DNA of 64,000 nt from Salibacterium halotolerans (GCF_900115625.1 NZ_FOXD01000006.1:99003-163002); one strand, 5' to 3'. Positions 8,131 through 16,708 are shown, numbered from the stretch's first letter. A program made the numbers and translations. Notes: generated by a model from the letters alone, not told the origin.

Positions 8131-8856
8131 ATGACAAATCAATTTCAACATCCCCGCTACGTGACGGTTATTGAAGAAATAAAAGAGAAAATCAGAAACG
8201 GGGAACTGGAACCCGGGGAGCGCCTGCCGTCGGAGAACGAGTATGCGAAACAGCTCCATGTTTCCCGGAACACCCTTCGTGAAGCGCTGCGGATTCTTGA
8301 AGAAGAGCACATCATGGTCCGCAAACACGGAATCGGCACGTTTGTGAATAAAAAACCGGTGTTTTCGGGCGGTATTGAAGAGTTGTTTAGTATTACCGAC
8401 ATGATTGAACGTGAAGGAAAAACACCGGGAACGGATATTTTATTCACCGGATTCACCGAGCCGCATGGCGATGATAAAAAAGAGCTCACACTCGATGAAC
8501 AGGAGCAGGTGTATCTGATAAAGCGGATCCGGACCGCAGATGACGATCCGCTTGTCTACTGTGTGGACAAAATTCCAGCAGGGCTCCTTGAAGATGATTA
8601 CAACCTGGATGAAGAATCGATGCTGCTCTCGCTGGAGAAGAAGGCCGGCGTGACAATCAGCTACGCCAAAGCCAATATTGAAACGATGGGCTATCATGAA
8701 GAAATCAGTACGATGCTGCAGTGCGAAAATGGTTCGCCGCTCCTCGTATTGAAACAGGTCCATTATGATATGGCGGATGAGCCGGTGCTGTACTCGATTA
8801 ACTTTTTCAAATCCGATCAAATCAGTTTTAATGTATTTCGAAGAAGACAGCTTTAG
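8131..8856 (+). CDS. GntR family transcriptional regulator (HutC subfamily, UTRA domain)
   Basis: A 241-aa regulator: an N-terminal winged helix (about 8-75) with GERLPSENEYAKQLHVSRNTLREALRIL, and a UTRA effector-binding domain (about 95-235). HutC-type members are usually repressors released by a sugar, nucleoside or amino-acid derivative. GGAGG precedes the ATG. The gene has its own terminator and so is a single unit. Its target is not evident: candidates are the murein-peptide cassette just downstream and the nucleoside cluster at 14-20 kb, whose palindromes share a half-site with this gene's leader. Confidence 0.88.
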   Translation: MTNQFQHPRYVTVIEEIKEKIRNGELEPGERLPSENEYAKQLHVSRNTLREALRILEEEHIMVRKHGIGTFVNKKPVFSGGIEELFSITDMIEREGKTPGTDILFTGFTEPHGDDKKELTLDEQEQVYLIKRIRTADDDPLVYCVDKIPAGLLEDDYNLDEESMLLSLEKKAGVTISYAKANIETMGYHEEISTMLQCENGSPLLVLKQVHYDMADEPVLYSINFFKSDQISFNVFRRRQL

Positions 8857-8871
8857 AAGCTGTCTTTTTTT
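8844..8871 (+). terminator. Terminator of the GntR gene overlapping its stop codon
   Basis: AAGACAGCTT pairs with AAGCTGTCTT around TAG, followed by T residues. The TAG stop codon (8854-8856) lies in the loop. Confidence 0.85.
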
Positions 8872-8952
8872 GGATCCAGCTTTAGCGTCCAGCTGCTCAG
8901 GGTTTGGTCCAGAACCTGTCGCGGCAAACCAGGGCGCTTGCACTTTTCTTAT
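8872..8952 (+). repeat. Remnant of a dispersed Bacillaceae intergenic repeat
   Basis: The stretch with GCAAACCAGGGCGCTTGCAC followed by TTTTCTTA resembles a widespread intergenic repeat of Bacillus relatives that ends in a GGCGCTTGCGCTTTTC-like motif. This is recognition from memory, and only one copy is seen in the window. No gene is visible between 8857 and 9043. Confidence 0.35.
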
Positions 8953-9043
8953 AGGGGGAGGAAGAGGACACTAAGTGATTGATTGGGAATCTTAGTAGAG
9001 TCAGCCTAAAAGGTAAACAAGTTCTTAAGAGAATTGTTTTATA

Positions 9044-9322
9044 ATGAAAATGCTATTTCACAAGGACGTGGAAACTTTGAACAAGCCATATAAGAGTATA
9101 TGGATCTATCCGGCCACGATCATGAATCTATTTTCCCGGAAAATTACCGGTTGGAATATGGCTTCCCACATAACAAAAGAGCTTGTCCTTCCGGCGTTAG
9201 ACCGAGCTTTCATTACCCGTTTTCCTGGGCCCCGTCTTCTTCTTCACTCCGATCGGGGATCGCAATATTGTTCGAAGGACTATACCCACAAACTCAAGGC
9301 GTATGACAATCGGTCTTTATAA
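9044..9322 (+). mobile_element. IS3-family transposase (OrfB) fragment
   Basis: A 92-codon frame contains the core of an rve/DDE integrase domain: YPATIMNLFSRKITGWNM, then ITKELVLPALDRAF and LLLHSDRGSQYCSKDYTHKL, which includes the second catalytic Asp region (HSDRGSQYCS). The N-terminal HTH part, the first Asp and the final Glu region are missing. No terminal inverted repeats are visible. It is an inactive remnant marking past insertion between the GntR gene and the downstream cassette. Confidence 0.82.
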
Positions 9323-9593
9323 TAAGTCAAAAGATAAATATCTATATTTCATTGATATGCAGGGTTTTCTCTTCCCTAGGTTGAACCTTCATTCAGAATC
9401 GTAGATATAAACATTAAAATCACTGCCCCGGCATAAAGTATTAGAAGACATGATATTTTACTGTTGAGGATAATTTTTAGATGTGTTAATATTTAAAAAA
9501 ATCTCCAAAAGCAGTTCATTCCATTTCGTGACTTTATCCTGCCCGGATAAAACCCCTTATGGAGTCTGACTGACTTTTCAGGAGCACGAGCCC
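9323..9593. other. AT-rich gap with one inverted repeat
   Basis: No gene is visible. TTTATCC (9533-9539) and GGATAAA (9545-9551) form an inverted repeat with a 5-nt centre about 45 bp before the DUF3870 start and could be an operator. Confidence 0.4.
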
Positions 9594-9914
9594 ATGTATG
9601 ACGAGAAAACAGTTTACGTTGTGGGAGAAGCAAAATCTCCTGGAAACAACCCCATTATGAAGCAGTACGACACTTTTTTTGTAGGATTTGTCATTGATCG
9701 CACCGACGGCACTATTGTAGATGCAGACTGTACTTCGGTTTTGGGACTGACTAAAAAGTTTGTACAAACCCTGTTCACCGGTCATAATATCTGGGACAGT
9801 GATGCTGTAACAAACAGTGTGATGAATCGTTATCTAGGTTCTTCCCAAAAAGCGATTATAGTCGCTTTTAAGCATGCCCGGAAAAAATACGAGCAGGCCT
9901 TTGAATCAGAATAA
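9594..9914 (+). CDS. DUF3870 protein
   Basis: The 106-aa product matches the DUF3870 family over its whole length: YVVGEAKSPGNNPI near the start, FFVGFVIDRTDGTIVDADC in the middle and an AIIVAFKHARKKY segment near the end. The family is of unknown function, tends to lie beside catabolic enzymes and has no membrane segment. AGGAG stands 9 nt before the ATG. A terminator follows, then the DUF819 carrier, epimerase and peptidase genes in the same direction, so it probably belongs to the same cassette. Confidence 0.75.
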   Translation: MYDEKTVYVVGEAKSPGNNPIMKQYDTFFVGFVIDRTDGTIVDADCTSVLGLTKKFVQTLFTGHNIWDSDAVTNSVMNRYLGSSQKAIIVAFKHARKKYEQAFESE

Positions 9915-9950
9915 CTTCAACTACGCTGCTTTATCTATTGATACGTAGAT

Positions 9951-9995
9951 AAAACCCAGCTGATAGGAATTATTTTTCCTATTGGCTGGGTTTTT
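9951..9995 (+). terminator. Terminator or attenuator between the DUF3870 and DUF819 genes
   Basis: AAACCCAGC...GCTGGGTTT encloses an inner AATAGGAA-type hairpin and is followed by TTTTTC. It ends 40 bp before the carrier gene, so it could either end transcription or reduce read-through. Confidence 0.75.
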
Positions 9996-10035
9996 CTTAT
10001 ATTATTACACTTTTTATAAAGAAAGGAGTTTTTCT

Positions 10036-11202
10036 ATGATTCAGGAGGGTTTTTTGTATTTAGGGATCATGATCGGACTGGCCGGGCTTATTGCTTACAT
10101 AGAAAAAAGCTCGGACAGCAGGTTTTTCAAGTATGTACCTGGTATTATCCTCATTTATTTTGCTGGTGCTTTTTTAAAAACCATCGGTGTGCTGGGGGAC
10201 AGTGAATCCGTTGACAATACGTACGGTACCGTAAGAGATGCGATTTTACCAGCTTTGATTCTTTTAATGTTATTAAACTGTGATTTACGAAAGCTTATCA
10301 AGCTGGGTCCCAAAATGCTGATTGGTTACTTTACTGCGGTGTTCAGTATCATTCTCGGATTTGTTGTAACGTATCTCATCTTTAAAGGCCTTTATGTCAC
10401 AGACACCTGGCAGGCATTAGGTGCATTGTCGGGAAGTTGGACCGGCGGCTCTGCCAATATGGCAATCATCCAGGGAGTCCTGGACATTCCGGAAAATATT
10501 TTTGGTTATGCGCTGGTGATGGATACGATTAACTATTCCACCTGGGTAATGGCTATGTTCTGGCTTGTTCCGTTTGCGGCCATCTTTAACCGCTGGGCAA
10601 AAGCAAACACCTCTCATCTTGATGAAGTAAGCAAAGAGCTGATAGAAGAAGAGGAACAAAAGCAGGATGAAAAAACAAGCTTCGTTCACTTAATGGGATT
10701 AATTGCTATTGGTATATTCGGCTCTGCTCTTGCTGCAAGTATTGGCGGTTTGCTCCCCTCCTACGGTGATATCGTCAGTTCGCTCACATGGACTATTTTC
10801 ATTGTTTCTATAGCAGGGGTGCTGCTTGCCATGACGAGAGTATCCAAAATCCCAGGGTCCATGGATATAGCCAATGTCTTTCTTTATATTGTGATTGCTC
10901 TGATTGCGTCCAGAGCTGATTTCTCTGATTTTTGGCAGGCGCCTGTTTATATTCTCTCCGGTTTTATCATTTTGGCTATCCATGGACTTATCATGGCTTT
11001 GGCCGCGAAGGTGTTTAAGCTGGATTTATTTACACTTGGTGTCTCAAGCCTGGCCAATATCGGCGGTATGGCCTCTGCCCCGCTGCTTGCCGGTGCCTAT
11101 AACCGTGCACTCATTCCCATCGGGGTGGTAATGGCCCTGGCCGGTTCCTTCTTTGGTACTTATTTCGGCCTGCTTACCGCACAATTATTGTCCCTTTTGT
11201 AA
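10036..11202 (+). CDS. DUF819 family membrane transporter (YjcL type)
   Basis: A 388-aa protein with about 10-11 hydrophobic helices and the DUF819 hallmarks: LSGSWTGGSANMAIIQ in the first half and a second re-entrant-like block SLANIGGMASAPLLAGAY near the C-terminus. These duplicated motifs suggest an inverted-repeat carrier fold. The ATG at 10036 follows GAAAGGAG; a longer reading from TTG 9982 starts inside the terminator and is rejected. The gene is followed by the L-Ala-D/L-Glu epimerase and an NlpC/P60 peptidase, so it is a good candidate importer for murein-derived dipeptides. That substrate is inference from context. Confidence 0.85.
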   Translation: MIQEGFLYLGIMIGLAGLIAYIEKSSDSRFFKYVPGIILIYFAGAFLKTIGVLGDSESVDNTYGTVRDAILPALILLMLLNCDLRKLIKLGPKMLIGYFTAVFSIILGFVVTYLIFKGLYVTDTWQALGALSGSWTGGSANMAIIQGVLDIPENIFGYALVMDTINYSTWVMAMFWLVPFAAIFNRWAKANTSHLDEVSKELIEEEEQKQDEKTSFVHLMGLIAIGIFGSALAASIGGLLPSYGDIVSSLTWTIFIVSIAGVLLAMTRVSKIPGSMDIANVFLYIVIALIASRADFSDFWQAPVYILSGFIILAIHGLIMALAAKVFKLDLFTLGVSSLANIGGMASAPLLAGAYNRALIPIGVVMALAGSFFGTYFGLLTAQLLSLL

Positions 11203-11252
11203 ACAAGCTTCAAGCCCGAGTGGGTGATATCGGAAAAAAGGAGTCAGACATC

Positions 11253-12314
11253 GTGAAAATCACTGAATTATTGACACAAAAAACATCACTGCCTTTGGAA
11301 AAGCCTTTTAAAACAGCTCTTCGGAGTATCAACTCCATTGAAGTGGTGGATGTAACCATCCAGCTTGAAAACGAGGAGAGCGGCCTCGGATCTGCCTCCT
11401 CCACATGGCAGATCACCGGAGAATCACTGGAAAGTATCGAAGCGGCCATGAAGGGGCCGATGAAACAAGCTTTACTTGGACGGGATATTGAACAGTTGGA
11501 AGACATTTTAACAGCTGTGCAGAAAAGCTGCGCAGCGAACACAAGTGCTAAAGCCGCGGTTGATATCGCTTTGCATGATGCCTATTGTAAAATGTTTGGT
11601 CTGCCCCTCCATCAATACCTTGGCGGGGGTGCACTATTTCCCGTCACCGATATGACAATCAGTATCGATAATCTTGAAAAAATGCAGGACAGTGCAAAAC
11701 TATCCAAAGAACAGGGTTTTGATGTATTAAAAATAAAAGTCGGCAATGAGGAAAAACTGGATATCGAGCGTATCACAAAGATTCGCGAAGCGGTCGGAGA
11801 CAGCGTGAAGCTTCGTTTGGATGCTAATCAGGGATGGAGTAGTAAGAATGCTGTCAAAATTATTCGCGCTCTTGAAGAAAAAACAAATCTTGAATTAGTG
11901 GAACAACCGGTCCCTGCCGGTGATATAGCCGGTTTAAAATATATCCGCGAAAGAGTTAATACTCCGATCATGGCGGATGAAAGTGTTTTTTCGCCGGCAG
12001 ATGCTTTTCGATTAATAAAAGAAGAAGCGGTGGATCTGCTTAATATTAAACTGATGAAATGCGGAGGCCTCCGCAGGGCCAGGCAGATAGCAGATATGGC
12101 TCAAAGCGCTGGTGTGGAATGTATGATCGGAAGCATGATGGAATCGCATCTATCCGTTACAGCGGCTGCCCATCTGGCTTACGCCCACAGTAATATTACA
12201 AGATACGATCTTGATGCAGCGCTCTGGCTGCAGGATCAAGTCGTACAAGGGGGGGTGAAGTGGCAGGGAAACACCGCTGAACTGTCTAATAGGCCGGGAC
12301 TTGGATTACATTAA
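11253..12314 (+). CDS. ykfB: Dipeptide epimerase, L-Ala-D/L-Glu type (enolase superfamily)
   Basis: A 353-aa enolase-superfamily enzyme of the muconate-lactonizing subgroup. Catalytic lysines are Lys162 in LKIKV and Lys266 in NIKLMK; metal ligands are Asp190 (LDANQGW), Glu217 (LVEQP) and Asp242 (MADES). This set matches L-Ala-D/L-Glu epimerases, which convert the murein dipeptide L-Ala-D-Glu into a form peptidases can cut. The GTG at 11253 is chosen because AAAAGGAG precedes it and the product then starts MKITELLTQK like its relatives. It lies 50 bp after the DUF819 carrier and 18 bp before the NlpC/P60 gene. Confidence 0.88.
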   Translation: MKITELLTQKTSLPLEKPFKTALRSINSIEVVDVTIQLENEESGLGSASSTWQITGESLESIEAAMKGPMKQALLGRDIEQLEDILTAVQKSCAANTSAKAAVDIALHDAYCKMFGLPLHQYLGGGALFPVTDMTISIDNLEKMQDSAKLSKEQGFDVLKIKVGNEEKLDIERITKIREAVGDSVKLRLDANQGWSSKNAVKIIRALEEKTNLELVEQPVPAGDIAGLKYIRERVNTPIMADESVFSPADAFRLIKEEAVDLLNIKLMKCGGLRRARQIADMAQSAGVECMIGSMMESHLSVTAAAHLAYAHSNITRYDLDAALWLQDQVVQGGVKWQGNTAELSNRPGLGLH

Positions 12315-12332
12315 TTCTTGGAGGTGCTGTTA

Positions 12333-13352
12333 ATGCAAAATTTCTTTAAGTCATTGATTTTTCCTCTGATCGCTGTTGTCACAACAAGTATGCTATTTTA
12401 CGCAAATGTAAGTGCCAAAGAAAAATTTAATGAGGGGGAAGAAGCATATATTGATGTTTCTGCGGCTTCCCTTTGGACCACTCCTGGAGATTTACGTGAT
12501 GTTGATGAACCAGCCATATCCAACCCTGCGGATTTATGGACCTGGACCGAAAGCATGTCATTGGATGAAAAACTTTGGCTTGTCGGTGAACTGCAAACCC
12601 AGGCGTTGTATGGAAGTAAAGTAACAATTATAGAAGAAAATGAGGATTGGGTGAAGGTAGCAGCAGACGGCCAGCCCACCCCTAAAAATGAATCAGGGTA
12701 CCCAGCTTGGATGCCAAAAGAACAATTAGCGGATAATCAACGATTTAATAATACCGACAAAGAACCATTTGCCCTTGTTACAGAGCCAACTACTCAGCTT
12801 CACACGAATAAAAAACTCCGTTCCGACTTTAAAGAACTCAGCTATAATACACGGCTTCCCGTCATAAATGAAAAAAAGGAAGCTGTGCTGGTTGCTACTC
12901 CAAGCGACGGAAATAAATGGATTCCGGCGTCAGATGTTTCTATCTATGAATCTGAAGAAGATATTCCGGCACCGGAAGGCAGTGATCTAGTGGAAACAGG
13001 AAAACAGTTTCTCGGTCTTCCTTATTTATGGGCGGGAACCTCTGGATTCGGTTTTGACTGTTCCGGATTTACCCACACCATCTATGATTCTTACGGGATT
13101 ACGATTCCGCGTGATTCTTCCGTTCAAGCCACCCAAGGTGAGGCTGTGGACCGGGATAACCTGCAAAAAGGCGACCTGTTGTTTTTCGCTTATGAAGAAG
13201 GTGAAGGAAATGTCCATCACGTCGGCATGTACGCTGGTGGCGGGAGCATGATCCATTCTCCAAACTCCAGCAGTACGGTAGAAATTATTGAGGACTGGGA
13301 AGCTTCGAATTATGAAATAGAATTCGCCGGGGCAAGACGATATATTGACTAG
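12333..13352 (+). CDS. ykfC: Secreted NlpC/P60 endopeptidase with SH3-type domains (YkfC-like)
   Basis: A 339-aa protein with a signal peptide (cleavage likely after VSA, about residue 28), two SH3-like wall-binding domains (about 35-130 and 145-210) and a C-terminal NlpC/P60 domain with Cys243 (DCSGF), His296 (HHVGMY) and a third polar residue in the IHSPNSS stretch. Such enzymes cut the gamma-D-Glu to diamino acid bond of murein peptides; B. subtilis YkfC acts after L-Ala-D-Glu, next to YkfB. GGAGG lies 8 nt before the ATG at 12333. Unlike cytosolic recycling enzymes this one carries an export signal. Confidence 0.87.
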   Translation: MQNFFKSLIFPLIAVVTTSMLFYANVSAKEKFNEGEEAYIDVSAASLWTTPGDLRDVDEPAISNPADLWTWTESMSLDEKLWLVGELQTQALYGSKVTIIEENEDWVKVAADGQPTPKNESGYPAWMPKEQLADNQRFNNTDKEPFALVTEPTTQLHTNKKLRSDFKELSYNTRLPVINEKKEAVLVATPSDGNKWIPASDVSIYESEEDIPAPEGSDLVETGKQFLGLPYLWAGTSGFGFDCSGFTHTIYDSYGITIPRDSSVQATQGEAVDRDNLQKGDLLFFAYEEGEGNVHHVGMYAGGGSMIHSPNSSSTVEIIEDWEASNYEIEFAGARRYID

Positions 13353-13361
13353 GACTTTCAT

Positions 13362-13392
13362 TGGGGCTGTATCAAGAAGTACAGTCCCTTTC
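13362..13392 (+). terminator. Terminator after the NlpC/P60 gene
   Basis: GGGGCTGTA pairs with TACAGTCCC around TCAAGAAG and is followed by TTTCC. A near copy follows deoC at 20446. Confidence 0.7.
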
Positions 13393-13525
13393 CTATGAAA
13401 AAGAAAATGTAACTCAGGCATAAGTGGAGGGTGGGGACATTTGAAGGTTCATCGGCTAAAGAAAGGACCTTAATGAAAAGGAAAAAGAAACGGATTTGTG
13501 AGGAGAGAATGTTGGGGAGGACTAT

Positions 13526-13685
13526 ATGTTTATTCATGCGGCGGATATTCATTTGGACAGTCCGTTTCGAGGGCTTGAACGATATGAAGGCGCGCCTGTT
13601 GATGAGATTCGCAGGCGGCATGTGAAGCATTTATTAATCTAGTGGATACGGCGGTGGAAGAGCAGACGGCTTTTCTTATCATACG
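13526..13685 (+). pseudogene. Frameshifted and truncated YhaO/SbcD-like metallophosphoesterase remnant
   Basis: An ATG at 13526 with GGGGAGG upstream opens MFIHAADIHLDSPFRGLERY and then EGAPVDEIRR, the N-terminus of YhaO-type DNA repair exonucleases with the metal-binding DIHLD motif. A frameshift near 13621 breaks the frame; the shifted frame continues CEAFINLVDTAVEEQTAFLI, where the family normally proceeds to AGDLYD. Homology ends at about 13685, leaving roughly 55 of 400 or more residues. The partner ATPase gene (yhaN) is not present. Confidence 0.8.
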
Positions 13686-13739
13686 GTCAAAAAGCGGCAG
13701 AACGATACCGAAAACGTAAGTATAAACCGATCATAAGAC

Positions 13740-13821
13740 CGTTTTGACTGGAGGAAGCCGGCCAAACGTAACATAGAACAGGTCATAATGACGTTTATAG
13801 TACATACCAGCAGTCAAAACG
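13740..13821. repeat. Inverted repeat in decayed DNA
   Basis: CGTTTTGACTG (13740-13750) recurs as CAGTCAAAACG (13811-13821), an 11-bp perfect inverted repeat 60 bp apart; AAAACGTAAG occurs at 13711 and again at 13816. It lies between the YhaO remnant and the nucleoside cluster and may be the ends of a vanished small element. Apart from this and the operator sites, no gene is seen from 13686 to 14100. Confidence 0.4.
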
Positions 13822-13929
13822 TAAGCATGGGAATACTGTATCATCATTTCAGGCAGACTTCCGCGGAAAAAAGAACTTCCTGAGCTTCGGCGGGCCTTCT
13901 ATGCTTTTCTTATAAAAAAGGGTTGTGTT

Positions 13930-13943
13930 GTTGGACGTCTAAC
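13930..13943. promoter_or_regulatory. Palindromic operator candidate A of the nucleoside cluster
   Basis: GTTGGACGTCTAAC is palindromic at 12 of 14 positions. A -10-like TACAAT follows at 13947-13952, so a bound repressor would block this promoter about 150 bp before nupC. Confidence 0.55.
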
Positions 13944-14024
13944 CTTTACAATGAATACAACATTCCGAGCAGGGGAGAGGATATCGACATTTATTGGAAG
14001 GGTTTTCTCTTTTTGAGATGAGAG

Positions 14025-14080
14025 GTTGGATGTCTGATGACCAGGTATTTTTAACAATGTTTTTAGAAACCGCTTACTAA
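14025..14080 (+). promoter_or_regulatory. Operator candidate B and nupC promoter region with possible cre
   Basis: GTTGGATGTCTGAT (14025-14038) is a second, weaker copy of the palindrome. Downstream lie TTAACA (14051-14056) and TACTAA (14075-14080) as possible -35/-10 boxes with an 18-nt spacer. AGAAACCGCTTACT (14065-14078), overlapping the -10, matches the CcpA cre consensus at 11 of 14 positions, so carbon control is possible but weakly supported. Confidence 0.4.
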
Positions 14081-14100
14081 TTATATATGGAGGTTTTATC

Positions 14101-15321
14101 ATGAGTTTTCTTTGGGGATTGATGGGGATTGTCTTTGTCTTGTTTCTTGCGTTTCTCGTATCAGCCAGAAAAAAATCCATCCGGCCGAGGACAATCCTGG
14201 GGGGACTGGCGATACAGCTCACCTTTGCTTTTATTGTGCTGCAGTGGGATTTAGGAAGACAGGCGCTGGAATGGTTCACCGAATATGTTTCCAACATTAT
14301 CGGTTATACGGACGAAGGAATCAACTTTCTATTCGGCGATCTGCTGGCTATTGAAAGTGTAGAAAGTGTCTTTGCTCTGCAAACGCTTCCTGTTATTATC
14401 TTCTTCTCTTCTTTGATCGCTATATTATATTATATGGGTGTTATGCAGTGGTTTATTAAAATTATCGGCGGCTTTTTATCCTATATTCTCGGAACGAGTA
14501 AAGCGGAATCGATGTCAGCGGCTGCCAACATTTTCGTCGGGCAGACCGAAGCGCCGCTTGTTGTGAAACCGTTTCTCTCCAATATGACAAAATCTGAACT
14601 GTTTGCTGTTATGACCGGAGGACTTGCGTCCGTGGCAGGTTCGGTACTGTTTGGCTATGCGGCGCTTGGTATTCCGTTGAATTACCTGCTTGCAGCAAGC
14701 TTTATGGCCGCTCCGGCCGGTTTGATTATGGCAAAGATGATCATGCCGGAAAACGAAGTGTCCGAAACGACGGATCATATCGAACTGGAAAAAGACTCAG
14801 AATCGCAGAATATCATTGACGCTGCTGCCAACGGGGCTTCGACAGGGCTGCGTCTGGCGTTGAACGTGGGTGCCATGCTTCTTGCTTTCATTGCCCTGAT
14901 TGCGATGGTGAACGGCATTATCGGCGGAGTGGGTGCCTGGTTCGGCGCAGATGGATTGACGCTCGAGCGTATTCTCGGATTTATTTTTGCTCCGGTTGCT
15001 TTTATGGTTGGCGTGCCATGGGAAGAAGCGGTCCGTGCCGGATCATTTGTCGGCCAGAAGCTGGTTTTGAATGAGTTTGTAGCATATGCCAATTTTGCAC
15101 CGGAAATTGAAGCAGGCAATCTGTCGGATAAGGCGATTACGGTCATTACGTTTTCTCTGTGTGGCTTTGCCAATATCAGTTCTCTGGCGATTCTTCTCGG
15201 TGGAATCGGCAGTCTTGCGCCTGAAAGACGCTCCGAAATTGCGCAGCTCGGCGTGCGAGCTGTTATTGCCGGCGCCCTCGCTTCCATGCTGAGTGCTGCG
15301 ATTGCAGGAATGTTTGTCTAA
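14101..15321 (+). CDS. nupC: Concentrative nucleoside transporter (NupC/CNT family)
   Basis: A 406-aa membrane protein with about ten helices and CNT family motifs: an N-terminal helix pair, the FVGQTEAPLVVKPFL segment, GGLASVAGSVLFGYAALG, and the C-terminal FSLCGFANISSLAILLGG block. CNT carriers bring in nucleosides with H+ or Na+. GGAGG lies 10 nt before the ATG. It opens the nucleoside cluster and is followed within 24 bp by pdp, so import and pyrimidine nucleoside cleavage are co-transcribed. Confidence 0.93.
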   Translation: MSFLWGLMGIVFVLFLAFLVSARKKSIRPRTILGGLAIQLTFAFIVLQWDLGRQALEWFTEYVSNIIGYTDEGINFLFGDLLAIESVESVFALQTLPVIIFFSSLIAILYYMGVMQWFIKIIGGFLSYILGTSKAESMSAAANIFVGQTEAPLVVKPFLSNMTKSELFAVMTGGLASVAGSVLFGYAALGIPLNYLLAASFMAAPAGLIMAKMIMPENEVSETTDHIELEKDSESQNIIDAAANGASTGLRLALNVGAMLLAFIALIAMVNGIIGGVGAWFGADGLTLERILGFIFAPVAFMVGVPWEEAVRAGSFVGQKLVLNEFVAYANFAPEIEAGNLSDKAITVITFSLCGFANISSLAILLGGIGSLAPERRSEIAQLGVRAVIAGALASMLSAAIAGMFV

Positions 15322-15344
15322 TCGAAGGAAAAAGGTGATAAAAA

Positions 15345-16646
15345 ATGAGAATGGTCGATGTCATTGAGAAAAAACGGAACGGCCGCGAATTAACGAAAAC
15401 AGATATTAATGAAATGATAGAACAGTATACAGCAGAAGAAATCCCTGATTATCAGATGTCAGCCTTTGCGATGGCTATCTTCTTTCAGGGGATGACGACC
15501 GACGAGCGGGTGCACTTGACGACAGCGATGGCAGCTTCCGGGGATCAGGTGGATCTCTCCGGTATTGAAGGTGTCAAAGTCGATAAACACAGCACAGGCG
15601 GGGTCGGGGATACGACAACCCTGATTCTGGCGCCGCTTGCTGCCTCCGTGGGAGTACCGGTAGCGAAAATGTCCGGGCGCGGCCTCGGTCATACCGGAGG
15701 CACGATTGATAAGCTCGAAGCGATCGACGGCTTTGATGTGGAGCTTAACGGAGATACGTTCAACCGGCTCGTTAATGAAAATAAAGCGGCTGTCACAGGC
15801 CAGAGCGGCAATTTAACCCCGGCCGACAAAAAGCTGTACGGTCTGCGTGATGTGACCGCGACGGTGGATTCGATCCCGCTAATAGCCAGTTCTATTATGA
15901 GTAAAAAGCTGGCATCCGGAGCAGACGCCATTGTTCTTGATGTGAAAACAGGAGCGGGCGCGTTTATGAAAGAAACAGAGGAAGCAAGAGAACTTGCCCG
16001 GGCGATGGTTGATATCGGAAACGGCGCCGGCAGGCATACAACGGCCGTCATCTCGGATATGAACCAGCCGCTCGGTTACGCGGTCGGCAATGCGCTCGAA
16101 GTGAAAGAGGCCATTGAAACGTTGAAAGGGGAGGGTCCGGATGACATTTTTGAGCTGTGCCTCACTCTTGGCAGTCATATGGTGGTGGCAGCTGGCTTAA
16201 CGGAAACGACAGAAGAGGCCGAAGAACGTCTGCGTGAAGCGGTACGTTCCGGAAGTGCCCTTGAAACAATGAAAATCTTTATAGCAGGGCAGGGCGGAGA
16301 CCCGTCTGTTGCAGATAATCCGGAAAAGCTGCCTTCCGCTGCGTACAAAAAGGAAGTAACAGCAGCGGAAGACGGCTATGTTGCTTCCATAGCAGCGGAT
16401 GACATCGGAACGGCGGCCAGCATGCTTGGAGCCGGACGTTCAACGAAAGAGTCCACCATTGATCTGGCCGCAGGCATCATGTTGCAAAAGAAAATTGGGG
16501 ATCCGGTGCAGAAAGGGGAGGTACTCGCCGTTATGCACTCCAGCACCGGGAATACTGAAGAAGCTGAAGCGAAAATTTCTTCATCTTACACGATAGAAAC
16601 GCAGCAGACTAAACCGCCCCAGCTGTTGTACGATGTGATTCATTAA
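15345..16646 (+). CDS. pdp: Pyrimidine-nucleoside phosphorylase
   Basis: The 433-aa product is the length of the bacterial thymidine/pyrimidine nucleoside phosphorylase family and contains [29 protein letters not shown] and a C-terminal alpha/beta domain with an AADDIG segment. It cleaves uridine, thymidine and deoxyuridine with phosphate, giving (deoxy)ribose-1-phosphate, which Drm then converts to the 5-phosphate. AAGGTG precedes the ATG. It is co-directional with nupC, and an internal terminator separates it from the xapX-drm part. Confidence 0.95.
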   Translation: MRMVDVIEKKRNGRELTKTDINEMIEQYTAEEIPDYQMSAFAMAIFFQGMTTDERVHLTTAMAASGDQVDLSGIEGVKVDKHSTGGVGDTTTLILAPLAASVGVPVAKMSGRGLGHTGGTIDKLEAIDGFDVELNGDTFNRLVNENKAAVTGQSGNLTPADKKLYGLRDVTATVDSIPLIASSIMSKKLASGADAIVLDVKTGAGAFMKETEEARELARAMVDIGNGAGRHTTAVISDMNQPLGYAVGNALEVKEAIETLKGEGPDDIFELCLTLGSHMVVAAGLTETTEEAEERLREAVRSGSALETMKIFIAGQGGDPSVADNPEKLPSAAYKKEVTAAEDGYVASIAADDIGTAASMLGAGRSTKESTIDLAAGIMLQKKIGDPVQKGEVLAVMHSSTGNTEEAEAKISSSYTIETQQTKPPQLLYDVIH

Positions 16647-16654
16647 AGAGGAAG

Positions 16655-16685
16655 AGGGTCCGTCATGGATGGACCTTTCTTTTCA
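16655..16685 (+). terminator. Internal terminator after pdp
   Basis: AGGGTCCGTC pairs with GATGGACCTT around ATG (two G-U pairs), followed by TCTTTTC. It splits nupC-pdp from the downstream unit, which has its own palindrome. Confidence 0.65.
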
Positions 16686-16686
16686 G

Positions 16687-16708
16687 TATAAGAGGTTGGA
16701 CGTCCTAC
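16687..16708. promoter_or_regulatory. Palindromic operator candidate C with -10-like TATAAG
   Basis: TATAAG (16687-16692) is followed directly by GTTGGACGTCCTAC (16695-16708), nearly identical to the site at 13930. This position would cover the start of a second transcript running through xapX, drm, both PNP genes and deoC. Confidence 0.5.

Noticed and set aside
8872..9043. Regulatory RNA after the GntR gene
   Set aside because: No stable conserved fold was recognised; the part that looks familiar resembles a dispersed intergenic repeat.
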